Below are positions 36,450-46,355 of a stretch of DNA of 64,000 bases, piece after piece. A program made the position numbers and the translations under genes. Numbering within the stretch: the stretch's first letter is position 1; the number at the start of each line of letters is the position of its first letter. The notes below the pieces were generated by a model, which did not search any database, was not told the DNA's origin, and was given only the letters and a program-made list of their open reading frames with translations. Source of the DNA: Paludibacteraceae bacterium (GTDB taxonomy: Bacteria > Bacteroidota > Bacteroidia > Bacteroidales > Paludibacteraceae); contig JAFZPM010000043.1 of assembly GCA_017550335.1 (NCBI GenBank), positions 1-64,000 on the forward strand. Reading direction: 5' to 3'.

Positions 36450-38984
36450 TCATTCTCCCATTTCATTAGGTTTTGTAGTGACACGCCACGTTTCCACAAA
36501 CTTCTCCATTCCCATGCCCGAATCAATCATCTTCGCAGCATTGACGATTCCATCCTTGATGTATTCATTCAGCAGCGGAAGAATTTCGTACTGCCATCGT
36601 AATTCCAGTTCGGCATCATCTTTTGCGAAGAAATAGCTATGACCCACCATCAGATCCTCAAAATCCATTTCAGTTTTGTTCTTCCTGATGAACAATTCAA
36701 CGGCCTCAAAAAGTTTCACCTGTTTAGAATCTGCGCCATATCTCTCCTTCAATAGATTCTTATCCGCCTTCAACGTCACAAAAGCGAACCTTCGTCTTAC
36801 AGCATAGTCAATATTGCCCACACTACGATCGGTGGTGTTCATGGTACCGATGATGTAGAGGTTGGACGGCACGCCAAAAGACTCCTTCGAATAGGGCAAT
36901 GTGACCTTGATCGGGTGTTCTCCACCCATGCGCTTGTCCGCCTCCAATAGGGTAATCAATTCACCGAAAATCCTCGACACATTGCCACGGTTGATTTCAT
37001 CGATGACGAGGACATAGTTCTGCATATTCTCATCATTGATCTTACCGGTAATTATATCGTTGAGAACCTCTGTATTTATAGCATTATATTCTTTTTTGCC
37101 ATAGTTTCTGGCATTGTAAAAAGCATAAATACTTTGTTGACTCAGATTTTTATGATATAGTTTAGATATGGGTATTATATCCCCGACATATAGCCATTCT
37201 ACCTTTCGGAATTGGTGCATACGAATTGGCGCATCATCATGAAATTCGTAATCACCTACAATTTTGGCTACTGCTTTCACCGCCTTTGTTCCATGCGACA
37301 CTAGAACAATATCACCAATTTGCATCCACTGTTTGAATATCATCAACGCTGTAGCACCCCATGTTTCATCAAGTTTCTTGAACTCTTCCCATTGATTACA
37401 ATTGGTAAAATCCTTATCTCCTCCCCAGCCTAATGCAATCACATTATTTTCAATACAATAATCAAAAATCTCATCACCATCTTTCCCTTTTTCTCCTAAT
37501 GATATTTTAAATGTCCTAGTTGTTGTAAAATCAATCTTTGATGATTTCTTTTCTGTAGTTATTATATTTGCGTCGAAACACATAATTTTAAAAATTCCAT
37601 CCTCGACTTCATAATTGACTGCTCCATTTTCTGTTTTGGGTTTTATCCCCTCCACAAAATCCTCATAGTCCATTGACTGATGGAAAGTGCAGAAACCAAT
37701 ACGTCCATCTTTTTGAAGTTCTTCGTAGCGTTTCATAAGGTCTGCATGTTCAGCGGGAACCTCCTCGCCACAAATACTCAATGCCAAAGCCGCTGTATTA
37801 TATGTTTTCCCTGTGCCCGGCGCACCTTGTAGGATAATGTTTTTCTTGATGTCTATGATTTTTTTATATTTTTCAATATTATTATTTTTATCCATACCTC
37901 CAACTAATTGTTTAATTGTTTTCCCTGCTAATTTGTCTAATTCAATAAGTTCTGCAATAAGATTATCAGCAACGTCATTTATATCGCCTTTCATCTCATA
38001 TCCCTCATCATTCATTCTAAACCCGCTATAATTCCAAGAAAATTCATGAATACCTGAAACATTCTTTAAAGCATCTGCATAACGTTCAGAGTTTTGTTTA
38101 TTTTCCAGATGAATCTCAACATAAATACGATTTTTCTCATGACCCACCTTGTTATTATCACCAGTACAAAACTCATAATGACATTCATTTGTTGCTTCAA
38201 ATTGTTCTGAGAGAATCCAAGCATATGCTTTATATACTTTCTGTTCTTTCATGGAAAATCCAACGTCTTTTAACTTGGACTTAACAATCGAACAGAAATC
38301 ATTAAATTTAAATGACTTCGATTCTTTCCAGGCATCATAAGAAATCACCACAAAAAGATATTCAATTGGCTTATCCTGTCCTAGTTCCTCTTTTACAACT
38401 TGCAGCAAATTTAAATAAGATTCTGCGCTATCCACATTGACGACAATACCATGGTTCTCCAAGTAACTAACATTCCTACTATCTAACGCAATATAATTCT
38501 TTGCTTTACACCAGAACAAAGGCATCGTACATTCTGCCCTTCTTTTGGCAATATTATAGTAACTGAACCACGGATTTAAATCACCATTCATCATTGCTTC
38601 ATATGCATTCCACAGTTTTTCGCAACTTTCAGAAAGGTTATTCCAATCATAAAAAAACATTCTTGCATAGTTCAAAACTGGTATCCCATCAAAATCAGAA
38701 GGAACGTCAGATTGAATTACAAACAAGTTTTTTATCCTTTCCAATATCTTTATCCTATTATTCGGAGACAAACTACCACGATTAAACATACCCATAAACG
38801 TGAATGGATCAATATCATCTATCTTTTCCGATTTGTCTTGCAAATGTAAATAGTCGGAAAATTCCCTCAATCCATTTTCCGCAAAGATGAATTCAATTAA
38901 AGGTTTTCTATCAACCTTATAGCTCAGTAGTTTTTCAGCCAATTCCGTGTAAAACGGAATCCAAGTAAAATTATGTTCTTCCAT
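36450..38984 (-). CDS. mcrB: McrB-like AAA+ GTPase with inserted EVE-like domain
   Basis: 844 aa from Met 38984; a longer reading frame to 39017 adds 11 doubtful residues. The N-terminal ~360 residues are a Bacteroidetes McrB-type DNA-reading region. The AAA+ motor has Walker A GAPGTGKT (387-394), Walker B VLVIDEIN (about 658-665) and the McrB signature MNTTDRS (about 714) with RRRFAF. Between the Walker motifs, about residues 485-630, is an extra domain (VIALGWGGDKDF, FKQWMQIGDIVLVSHG, EWLYVGDIIPIS) that reads as an EVE/PUA-like modified-base reader. Expected to translocate DNA and direct McrC. It overlaps the broken ORF6N gene by 61 nt. Confidence 0.85.
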   Translation of the reverse strand: MEEHNFTWIPFYTELAEKLLSYKVDRKPLIEFIFAENGLREFSDYLHLQDKSEKIDDIDPFTFMGMFNRGSLSPNNRIKILERIKNLFVIQSDVPSDFDGIPVLNYARMFFYDWNNLSESCEKLWNAYEAMMNGDLNPWFSYYNIAKRRAECTMPLFWCKAKNYIALDSRNVSYLENHGIVVNVDSAESYLNLLQVVKEELGQDKPIEYLFVVISYDAWKESKSFKFNDFCSIVKSKLKDVGFSMKEQKVYKAYAWILSEQFEATNECHYEFCTGDNNKVGHEKNRIYVEIHLENKQNSERYADALKNVSGIHEFSWNYSGFRMNDEGYEMKGDINDVADNLIAELIELDKLAGKTIKQLVGGMDKNNNIEKYKKIIDIKKNIILQGAPGTGKTYNTAALALSICGEEVPAEHADLMKRYEELQKDGRIGFCTFHQSMDYEDFVEGIKPKTENGAVNYEVEDGIFKIMCFDANIITTEKKSSKIDFTTTRTFKISLGEKGKDGDEIFDYCIENNVIALGWGGDKDFTNCNQWEEFKKLDETWGATALMIFKQWMQIGDIVLVSHGTKAVKAVAKIVGDYEFHDDAPIRMHQFRKVEWLYVGDIIPISKLYHKNLSQQSIYAFYNARNYGKKEYNAINTEVLNDIITGKINDENMQNYVLVIDEINRGNVSRIFGELITLLEADKRMGGEHPIKVTLPYSKESFGVPSNLYIIGTMNTTDRSVGNIDYAVRRRFAFVTLKADKNLLKERYGADSKQVKLFEAVELFIRKNKTEMDFEDLMVGHSYFFAKDDAELELRWQYEILPLLNEYIKDGIVNAAKMIDSGMGMEKFVETWRVTTKPNEMGE

Positions 38985-39475
38985 TGATATTTTCTTAACA
39001 TTACAGGAAACGAACAACGTTTCTCAGAATACAAATATACATTTTTCCCTCTCACCGAAAAACATTCAGCCTCAACACGACGGAATAATCCTACTGAAAA
39101 CTTTTTATAAATACGACAAAAGGTTTCAGTAGGGAAAGCATGACTCAGAACAGAAGCAAGCATTGTAATTCCGTATTCAGTAAAAGCATTCGGTAGCTTC
39201 CTTATGCCTCCCCAACTTGAAGTCACAATTTGTGACTTCAAGTTTAAATCTTCACATTGTGATTTTACCAAATCCAATTCTTCTCGTATCAGTTGAAACA
39301 TAAAATCGGGAGGAAAACGATTTATATTCCTTTTGACTTGTTGATTGAGAGTTTTCACTTCATATCCATAAATCTCAGCCAAGTCACTGTCGAGCATCAC
39401 TTGGACTCCACGAATCGTGTAGATTTTTCCTTTGAAATCATCTACGTTGTGTATTGCTAATTCTTTCTTTTTCAT
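38924..39475 (-). pseudogene. Truncated ORF6N (KilA-type) gene
   Basis: Residues 1-112 are a good ORF6N domain: TIRGVQVMLDSDLAEIYGYE, NRFPPDFMFQLIREEL and LPNAFTEYGITMLASVL. After that the family normally continues with a helical C-terminal part, but here the frame runs into ~70 residues without family likeness (SHAFPTETFCRIYKKF onward) and collides with the mcrB start. I read it as a gene cut off by deletion or by insertion of the mcrBC segment. Confidence 0.65.
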
Positions 39476-39489
39476 TACAAATATACAGG

Positions 39490-39702
39490 ATGTCGAGTGG
39501 AAATATCAATAAGTTAGTGACTCAACTAAGGAGTAAATATCCGGGCGGGGGTTACTATTCCGTGTATGAAAGCGGATTCAGCGGTTATAGCACGCACAGG
39601 GCGCTGGAGAGACAAGGGATAAAGAATATCATTGTCAAGGGTGTTGCTGTGGACTATATATATGTTGCAGCCTTTCAGACTGATTTGTACTTTGCCTATT
39701 AA
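39490..39702 (+). pseudogene. IS110-type transposase fragment
   Basis: About 70 residues from Met 39490 resemble the N-terminal DEDD-type region of IS110-family transposases (YPGGGYYSVYESGFSGY, then HRALERQGIKNIIVK). The match stops where family members read VNPADIPT-like; here it continues as an unrelated ending. No full element or ends can be defined. It marks the right edge of island 1. Confidence 0.6.
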
Positions 39703-39720
39703 TTCGAGTTATTACTTTCA

Positions 39721-39767
39721 AACTCGCAAACTAGATTTAGTTCGCGAGTCTTTTCTCTTCCTGTTTT
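39721..39767 (+). terminator. Inverted repeat and T-run at the island 1/efflux operon boundary
   Basis: ACTCGC(A)AACTA pairs with TAGTT(C)GCGAGT around GATT, followed by CTTTTCTCTTCCTGTTTTTTTT. It works best as a plus-strand terminator downstream of the IS110 fragment. Confidence 0.6.
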
Positions 39768-39769
39768 TT

Positions 39770-41071
39770 TTATTCCAACCGCCCAGTCACTCTAAGGTAT
39801 TCCGTTTCGTAGATCTTGTATTGCGTCTGCGCCTCGATCAGATTAGAGTACGACTGCTGCCATAGGCTTTGGGCGTCCAGAAGGTCTGTGAGCGTGCAGA
39901 ACTGGTTTTGGTACATCTGTGTCATCTTACGGAGGTTCTGATCCGCATCCTGGAATCCGAGTTGGGCTGTCAGATACATGGAATATCCGTCTGTGAGGTT
40001 CTGTACCGTCTGCCGTACTTCAATCTGCATCAACTTTTTATTTTTCTGCAGATCTAGTTGTGAGTCTTCAAGTTGTAGCTTGGCTTTCTTAGTGTTGCGG
40101 ATTGTCTTCCCCCAATCCAGCAGAGGGATCTGAACCGATAGCATGACCATTCCGAGTCCTTGGTTGAACTTGTTGGTATACGGGTAGTAGTTGCCGTCCT
40201 CCGCTTGTGCATAACCCTCCATCTTGATGTTTCCGCAGTAGTTATAGCCTGCCGAAAGGGCCACGATCGGTAATGCTTCGGCACGTTCCATCTTGATTTG
40301 GCGTTCTTTCACTTCAATTTGCTTCTCCAATAGTTGGATTTCGGGACGTAGGGAGATGTCTTCGCTGAGTTCTTCTGGTGCATTGATAGTGAGGATCGAA
40401 TCGGCGGGGATAATCGTATCCTCCAAATCCGCACCGATGTGGTTGGCCAAAGCCATTCTACAGAGGGAAAGGCCATTCTGGGCCTTCTTCAGATTATATT
40501 CTATCTCGCTCTTCTTGGAGGTGATCCGTAGGAGGTCATGCTGGGTCGACATCTCAGCTTGTATACTTGTCTTGACCACGTTTTCGAGATGTTCCATCTG
40601 TTTCTTATAGGCTTCCAGCATCTTGACCTTTTCGTTAACTGCGATGCAGGTGTAGTAGGCGTTGTCGACGTTGGCGTATAGTTGCATCTTGGTCTGCCGC
40701 ATTTGGATTTCGGAACATTCCTTGCCGGTTCGCGCCATTTTTATGCCATTCGTGATCTTCCCTCCGACATAGAGCGGTTGCGTCAACGATATACCCGCCA
40801 TATAGACACCTTTCAGGATCATTTCGGAACCCAGCACTTCTATGTTTGGAAAGGCATATAGGAGATTGCCACTCGCATTGACGGTAGGCAACATCGACAT
40901 CTTGGCGTTCTTGAGGTCGTAATCTGAGATCTTCCGTGCGTTCTCAGACTTTGTCAGTTCCTCCGCATTCTGTAGGGCTAATATCCTGCATGAATCCAGA
41001 GTCAGTGTCCGTTGTGCATGAGTAGTGGCCAGTACACCGAAAAGCAGCCATATCAATAATATTTTTTTCAT
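39770..41071 (-). CDS. TolC-family outer-membrane efflux protein
   Basis: A 433-aa protein with signal peptide (ILLIWLLFGVLATTHAQ) and two TolC repeats: long coiled helices with ENARKISDYDLKNAKMSMLPTV and LDAQSLWQQSYSNLIEAQTQY. It forms the outer-membrane channel of a tripartite pump. It is the last gene of the adaptor-RND-TolC operon, 18 nt after the RND gene. Confidence 0.92.
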   Translation of the reverse strand: MKKILLIWLLFGVLATTHAQRTLTLDSCRILALQNAEELTKSENARKISDYDLKNAKMSMLPTVNASGNLLYAFPNIEVLGSEMILKGVYMAGISLTQPLYVGGKITNGIKMARTGKECSEIQMRQTKMQLYANVDNAYYTCIAVNEKVKMLEAYKKQMEHLENVVKTSIQAEMSTQHDLLRITSKKSEIEYNLKKAQNGLSLCRMALANHIGADLEDTIIPADSILTINAPEELSEDISLRPEIQLLEKQIEVKERQIKMERAEALPIVALSAGYNYCGNIKMEGYAQAEDGNYYPYTNKFNQGLGMVMLSVQIPLLDWGKTIRNTKKAKLQLEDSQLDLQKNKKLMQIEVRQTVQNLTDGYSMYLTAQLGFQDADQNLRKMTQMYQNQFCTLTDLLDAQSLWQQSYSNLIEAQTQYKIYETEYLRVTGRLE

Positions 41072-41089
41072 CGTTTATAATCTAATATG

Positions 41090-44000
41090 TTAATGTTTGC
41101 TGACTTTAAACAATGCCGCATAGAAGACAGGCAACAATACGAGTGTTATGATGGTCCCGACAGCGAGTCCCGACATGATCGCCGCCGCCATGGAGCTGTA
41201 CATGGCATCCGTAATGAGCGGTAGCATGCCTAGAATTGTTGTCAACGAAGCCATTACGACGGGGCGGGTTCGGCTTATCGCCGCAGTTACCACCGCTTCG
41301 TAGTCAGACTTGCCCTCCTCCCGTTTCAGTCTTCCGATTTCGTCGACCAGCACGATGGAGTTCTTTATCATCATACCCATCAACCCCATCAATCCTATGA
41401 TGGCAACAAATGTGAATGGTATTTTGAACAACAGCAGGACTGGCACGATGCCGCAGATTACAAATGGGAAGCAAATCAGTACTAGCAACAATTTGCGCCA
41501 GGAGTTAAAGAGCAACAGCAGGATGCCCAGAATGAGGAGCAGGATTATAGGAATGGTGCCTAATATGTTCTTTATCGCATCGCCTGCCATGTCGTCCTCT
41601 CCGATCCAGGCGAGGCTATAACCCTCCGGCAATGCGATGTTCTCGATCTTCTCCTTTATCTCGGACATCACCTTCGCTTGGGTGCCTTCGTATAGGTCAA
41701 AGTTAGGGTCGCACTCGGCCTCTATGGCACGTTCCCCGTCGACACGGAAGATATACTGCTCTTCCCATTCAGGCTTCACATTCCTGGCAATCGTTGAGAG
41801 TGGAACGCAGCTGAAGATCTTATCCTGTAACTTTGAGGCGGCGTGTGGGTTCTGCGCCAACTCCATCAGATCAGCCTCCGAGAAGTGGAGGTTCATCGTG
41901 CTCCAGACCGGTATTTCGTCGAGGTTGGTGATTGGTGTCATGTCGGCGTTCCTCACCTTCATGTTGATCAGCAACATATTGTCTTGGTTGTTGATCACGC
42001 CGATTGTCATGCCAGACGTGGCGGCCGCCAACGCATTGGCCATGTCGGAACGCTCTATGCCGCAACGGATCGCGTTCTCACGGATGTACTCCGCCGTCAG
42101 GGATTTCCCCATCGGTCTCCAGTTGTTTTGCACGGAATACTTGTCCACATAGGGACATGCGCGCATGATTTCCTCCGCCTGGGCGGAAAGAGACCGTAGC
42201 ACCTCCGGATCGGGTCCCCTGAACTGAGCCTCAACAGGATGTGAGGTGGCTATCGAGAAGTTATATCGTCTAAATCGGATGTATGCCTCCGGGTAGTTTT
42301 CCCGCAGGAAGTTCCGTAAAGAAGGGGTTATTTTTTTCACCGAGTCGAAATCCTCACAATCAATGATTAGCTCGCCATAACTATCCCCTCCGTTGGTCAT
42401 CGGACGTACTAGGCTGTAGTGCGCCGGAGCGCTTGACATACAGAAGGAGACCCTCTTGATGTCAGGGTTCTTCATTAGGGTATCCGAGATCTCCGTCAGA
42501 TCCTTCTTCACCTTGTCTGGGCTTGTCTGTGCCGGCATCCAATACTCAATCACAAATTGGTTGTAGTCGAAATCAGGGAAGAAGAGGTTCTTCACCTTTG
42601 TCATACCAAAGCCACATACAGCCAGGAGGAGTATCGCACAGCATATTGTAGTCTTTTTATGGTCGATGAGATTTGAGACCATTTTCCTGACGACCCTTTG
42701 GATCTTCCCGTTTTCAGGATCTTTCCGCCTTTTCTCTGGCTTCACTTTGGGTTCAATCCATGTTTTCACGCACATCGGCACCTGCACCAATGCCAGGAAC
42801 CAGCTAGCTAAAAGGCTTACACACAGCACTAGGAACATATCTCCGCAATATTCTCCGGCGGAGTCCGGTGACAAGTAAACGCCTAAGAAGGTGGAGATGG
42901 CGATGACAGTGGCCGCCAAAAGAGGTAGTGCCGTATTCCTTCCGATCCGGTAGAGGTAGGTCTTCGGACCCAACCCTCTCTGCTTATCGATCAGAATACC
43001 ATCCATGATGACAATGGAGTTATCAACCAGCATACCCATGGCCACAATAAACGCTCCGAGCGAGATACGTTGCAACGTTGTTCCCACACCGTATAGTATC
43101 GGGAACGACACGCAGATGGTGAGGATTAGCCCAAAGCCGATGATCAGTCCGCTACGGAAACCCATTGCGAAGATTAGTACTAGGATCACGATCAGAACCG
43201 ACTCTAGAAGGTTCAGCATAAACCCTGAAATGGCATGGCTCACCTTGTCCGGCTGGAAGAATATCTTGTCGGTTTGGATCCCAACAGGTATTTCCCGCAT
43301 CACCTCTGATAGTTTCTGATCCACCGCCTTGCCCACGTCTGGGACGACGGCGCTCTTTTCCATGGAGATGCAGATGGCTATGGCCGGGTTGTTGTTGACA
43401 TAGAACCCATTCTTTTGCGGCTCGGCGAACGTGCGTTCTACGGTTGCGATGTCACCGATGCGGATGGTTTTACCGTCGGAAGTGGATATTAATATATTCT
43501 TCACATCCTCTTCGTCCTCTATCGCTTCGGAGATGCGCATGGAATACTCGGTATCGTCGGTGGTGAAATTTCCGCCGCTGACGGTCTTGCCCGCATTGTT
43601 GAGGCTCATCATTATCTGCGTAGGTATCAGACCATTACGCGATAGTTTTTCCTTGCTGATGATAATGTCGATGGTTTCTTGTGGCGCCCCTGAAACGATC
43701 ACACGCTTGACGCCCTTCACTTTCTGGAGTTCCCTCCGTATGAATTTCGCGTATTTATTGAGTTCCGGGTAGGTATAGCCATCACCCGTGAGCGAATAGA
43801 AGATGCCGTAAACATCCATCATGTCGTCGATGACAATCGGGGCGTAACAATCCTGCGGCAACTGCGGTTTCACGTCGTCAACCTTGCGGCGCACAAAGTC
43901 GAAGTATTGTTCAATGTCACGCATCAGCACCGACATCTCGAACTCCACCGTAAACATCGCCATCGAAGGATGGCACTCCGTTTTGATGCGGCGCACATTG

Positions 44001-44230
44001 GGCAGCTCGCGCAATTTCGCCTCCATCAGAAGCGCCACTTTGAGCTCCACCTCATGTGCTGTCGCTCCAGGATACGGCACCACCACCATGGCTTGCTTGC
44101 CTGCCACCGCAGGGTCCTCGAGCTTAGGCATCGCCAGGAATGCCAGTACGCCTGCTACCACTATCGCTACCACAAACGACCAGAACAACGTGGACCGTTT
44201 GATGAAGAATTCTACAAATTTCAGTTTCAT
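41090..44230 (-). CDS. RND-family efflux transporter (AcrB/HAE-type)
   Basis: A 1046-aa inner-membrane pump. N-terminal TM (STLFWSFVVAIVVAGVLAFLAMPKLEDPAV), TM4 region GAFIVAMGMLVDNSIVIMDGI with acidic residues of the proton relay, and the second-half motif GLMGLMGMMIKNSIVLVDEI. It has two large periplasmic loops and twelve predicted helices. Substrate class is probably drugs or hydrophobic compounds rather than metals, as the metal-pump signature is absent (inference). It starts 12 nt after the adaptor gene. Confidence 0.94.
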   Translation of the reverse strand: MKLKFVEFFIKRSTLFWSFVVAIVVAGVLAFLAMPKLEDPAVAGKQAMVVVPYPGATAHEVELKVALLMEAKLRELPNVRRIKTECHPSMAMFTVEFEMSVLMRDIEQYFDFVRRKVDDVKPQLPQDCYAPIVIDDMMDVYGIFYSLTGDGYTYPELNKYAKFIRRELQKVKGVKRVIVSGAPQETIDIIISKEKLSRNGLIPTQIMMSLNNAGKTVSGGNFTTDDTEYSMRISEAIEDEEDVKNILISTSDGKTIRIGDIATVERTFAEPQKNGFYVNNNPAIAICISMEKSAVVPDVGKAVDQKLSEVMREIPVGIQTDKIFFQPDKVSHAISGFMLNLLESVLIVILVLIFAMGFRSGLIIGFGLILTICVSFPILYGVGTTLQRISLGAFIVAMGMLVDNSIVIMDGILIDKQRGLGPKTYLYRIGRNTALPLLAATVIAISTFLGVYLSPDSAGEYCGDMFLVLCVSLLASWFLALVQVPMCVKTWIEPKVKPEKRRKDPENGKIQRVVRKMVSNLIDHKKTTICCAILLLAVCGFGMTKVKNLFFPDFDYNQFVIEYWMPAQTSPDKVKKDLTEISDTLMKNPDIKRVSFCMSSAPAHYSLVRPMTNGGDSYGELIIDCEDFDSVKKITPSLRNFLRENYPEAYIRFRRYNFSIATSHPVEAQFRGPDPEVLRSLSAQAEEIMRACPYVDKYSVQNNWRPMGKSLTAEYIRENAIRCGIERSDMANALAAATSGMTIGVINNQDNMLLINMKVRNADMTPITNLDEIPVWSTMNLHFSEADLMELAQNPHAASKLQDKIFSCVPLSTIARNVKPEWEEQYIFRVDGERAIEAECDPNFDLYEGTQAKVMSEIKEKIENIALPEGYSLAWIGEDDMAGDAIKNILGTIPIILLLILGILLLLFNSWRKLLLVLICFPFVICGIVPVLLLFKIPFTFVAIIGLMGLMGMMIKNSIVLVDEIGRLKREEGKSDYEAVVTAAISRTRPVVMASLTTILGMLPLITDAMYSSMAAAIMSGLAVGTIITLVLLPVFYAALFKVSKH

Positions 44231-44242
44231 GACGATATGGTT

Positions 44243-45301
44243 TTACATCAAATCACCCACATTGGTTTTCGACTTCTCATTTACAATCTTCACTTTCTCC
44301 CCGTTATGGAGAGCGTTTACACCAGACCTGACAATCTTGTCGGATGTCTCGAAAGGCGTGTCGGTAAGAGCGTTTCCTTCGCTATCAACACCCAAAAGGT
44401 TAATCTCCTTTTCCCTCACGATGGTATCATTGTCCAGTACATATACGAAGGCCTTCCCGTCATGGTTGAATACCGATTTCAGCGGCAGGGAATATTGGTG
44501 GTTTTTCTTGTTCTTGTCTAGTTTCATGAGGACCTCCACATTGATGCCGGAGGGGAGGGATGCCACAGGTTTCACGAAGCCTAGCCTCATCTGATAGAGT
44601 TGGTTCCCGTCGGCCTTAGGTGAGGCCGAGATGATCCTCATGCGGTAGCTCTTGTCGGGTTGGACGTTCGTGCGGCAGGTTATCTCCGATATGTTCTCCT
44701 TTTTGAGGTATACATCGGACGGGACGTTCAGTGTGACCTCCATGTTTTTGGTGTCCAACAGGGTGAAGACGGGTGTTCCCGCATCCACCATCTCAGAGTT
44801 CTCGAAGTTGGACTTTTGTATATAACCACTCGAAGGAGCATATAGCTTGGTGTATTCCAGTTTGTTCTTGTTGGCCTGGAGCTGCATCTGAAGTTGTTCA
44901 AGCCCTGCGACCGCCTTTTCGTAATCATTGCCTGAAACGCTCTGCGCTTCGTATAGCTTCCGGATACGGGAGACCTCGTTCTGTAATTGCTTGTACTGTA
45001 TCTCAACTGCTTGCACTCCTATCATGTAATCTTTGTCATCGAGTACGGCTAACAGTTGCCCTTCCTTCACATAGTCCCCCTCGTGGGTGTAAATCTTTTG
45101 GATCTGCCCCGGAGTCTTGAATCCTACTGCTATTTCCCTTCCTTCGTTCACTATGCCTGAAAAACGCTTGACTGCCTCTTTCTCGGCGGTTATGGGGGAG
45201 GTTGTGATCACACTACGGACAAAATTCCCGTCTTCCTGCTTAACTTGACAACCGCATACTAACATGCAAACAGCGGCTATAACACAATAATTCCTGCTCA
45301 T
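44243..45301 (-). CDS. RND periplasmic adaptor (membrane fusion) lipoprotein
   Basis: 352 aa from Met 45301, chosen because it leads straight into a lipoprotein signal (MSRNYCVIAAVCMLVCGC). Lipoyl/barrel-sandwich segments appear as VGFKTPGQIQKIYTHEGDYVKEGQLLA and YAPSSGYIQKSNFENSEMV, flanking a coiled-coil hairpin (VEIQYKQLQNEVSRIRKL to NKNKLEYTKL). It links the RND pump to TolC. First gene of the operon, divergent from the AraC regulator. Confidence 0.92.
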   Translation of the reverse strand: MSRNYCVIAAVCMLVCGCQVKQEDGNFVRSVITTSPITAEKEAVKRFSGIVNEGREIAVGFKTPGQIQKIYTHEGDYVKEGQLLAVLDDKDYMIGVQAVEIQYKQLQNEVSRIRKLYEAQSVSGNDYEKAVAGLEQLQMQLQANKNKLEYTKLYAPSSGYIQKSNFENSEMVDAGTPVFTLLDTKNMEVTLNVPSDVYLKKENISEITCRTNVQPDKSYRMRIISASPKADGNQLYQMRLGFVKPVASLPSGINVEVLMKLDKNKKNHQYSLPLKSVFNHDGKAFVYVLDNDTIVREKEINLLGVDSEGNALTDTPFETSDKIVRSGVNALHNGEKVKIVNEKSKTNVGDLM

Positions 45302-45418
45302 TTCCCTTTCTAATAAATATGGCACAAAATTGGAACTTTTTTTAACCAGATTCTGTTCTATATTTCCTATTTTATGGTGATAATTGCTCCTTTTGCGGTC
45401 AAAAAGAGTTCTTTTTTA

Positions 45419-45426
45419 TATATTTG
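45419..45426 (+). promoter_or_regulatory. Probable -7 element of the AraC-family gene
   Basis: TATATTTG fits TAnnTTTG, with TTTG at 45392-45395 as a possible -33. It lies only 8 nt from the ATG at 45435, so the mRNA would be nearly leaderless or the true start lies further in. Confidence 0.45.
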
Positions 45427-45434
45427 CAAAAAAA

Positions 45435-46352
45435 ATGGCTAAGCATAAATACAAACACCTTGATATATTCCAGCAAAGTCGGCAATGGGAGAACTCATAT
45501 TCGGCTTTAGGCAAATCCATATTGCTCGCGGATAATCTCGGTTATCCGGTCAACTATTCCGATATGGCAATGAACCTGACCGGAGATCCTTGTAAGATAA
45601 TGAAATGCATTATTATCGCTATTCTGGAGGGTGAAATGGTCTATGATGTTAACTTGGGAAGGAATACAGCAAGGAAAGGTGAGATTGTCGTCATAATGCC
45701 TAATACGATTGGGCAGTTGGTATCGATGTCGGAGGACGTGCAGGTCGCGATCATTTATTTCGAACCCGAGTTTTGGCCTATCCACGAGTTGAGCCCGGAG
45801 TGCTTGACGCTGTTCAATCGTTTTTTCACCTCTTCCATCACTGTAAATTCAAGCAAAAGTCTATTTGCCCGCTTCTTGGATACGTATGGACAGATCAAAC
45901 AACTCCTCGGGAGGGAGGACTATGAGTTTAAGGAGATAGCGGTGAAGGGATACCTTCAGATCATGTTGGCCGATGCCTGTCAATGGATCGTGAACTATTA
46001 CAGAAACCCGGAAAACATGTCAGGTAACAGTAATAATATCCAACGGATATACAACAATTTCATCGAGCTTGTCAAACAGAACTACCGTACAGAAAGGGCG
46101 ATTCCTTTTTATGCCGACAAGCTATGCCTTAGCACGAAGTATCTTGGGCAGGTTGTTGTGAAGGCTTCGGGGAAAAGTGCGCTGGATTGGATAGCGGATT
46201 ATGTCATATTGGAGGCTAAGGCGTTGTTGAAAAGCAGATGTTACAATGTTCAGCAGATTTCGGGCATCCTCAACTTCCCCAATCCGAGTTTCTTTGGCAA
46301 ATACTTCAAGGCGCATACGGGTATGACGCCAAGGTGCTATATGGTTGAGTGA
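45435..46352 (+). CDS. AraC-family transcriptional regulator
   Basis: About 305 aa. The N-terminal half is a cupin-like sensor (LGRNTARKGEIVVIMPNTIGQLVSMSEDVQVAIIYF). The C-terminal ~95 residues carry the double helix-turn-helix (IPFYADKLCLSTKYLGQVVVKASGKSALDW; VQQISGILNFPNPSFFGKYFKAHTGMTP). It is divergent from the efflux operon across a 133-nt gap, so it probably controls that operon (inference). The stop lies 3 nt from the stop of the convergent glycosyltransferase gene. Confidence 0.9.
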   Translation: MAKHKYKHLDIFQQSRQWENSYSALGKSILLADNLGYPVNYSDMAMNLTGDPCKIMKCIIIAILEGEMVYDVNLGRNTARKGEIVVIMPNTIGQLVSMSEDVQVAIIYFEPEFWPIHELSPECLTLFNRFFTSSITVNSSKSLFARFLDTYGQIKQLLGREDYEFKEIAVKGYLQIMLADACQWIVNYYRNPENMSGNSNNIQRIYNNFIELVKQNYRTERAIPFYADKLCLSTKYLGQVVVKASGKSALDWIADYVILEAKALLKSRCYNVQQISGILNFPNPSFFGKYFKAHTGMTPRCYMVE

Positions 46353-46355
46353 TTC

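Noticed and set aside
34321..39767. Intact prophage
   Set aside because: Bro-N and ORF6N domains are phage-like, but there are no structural, integrase or packaging genes.
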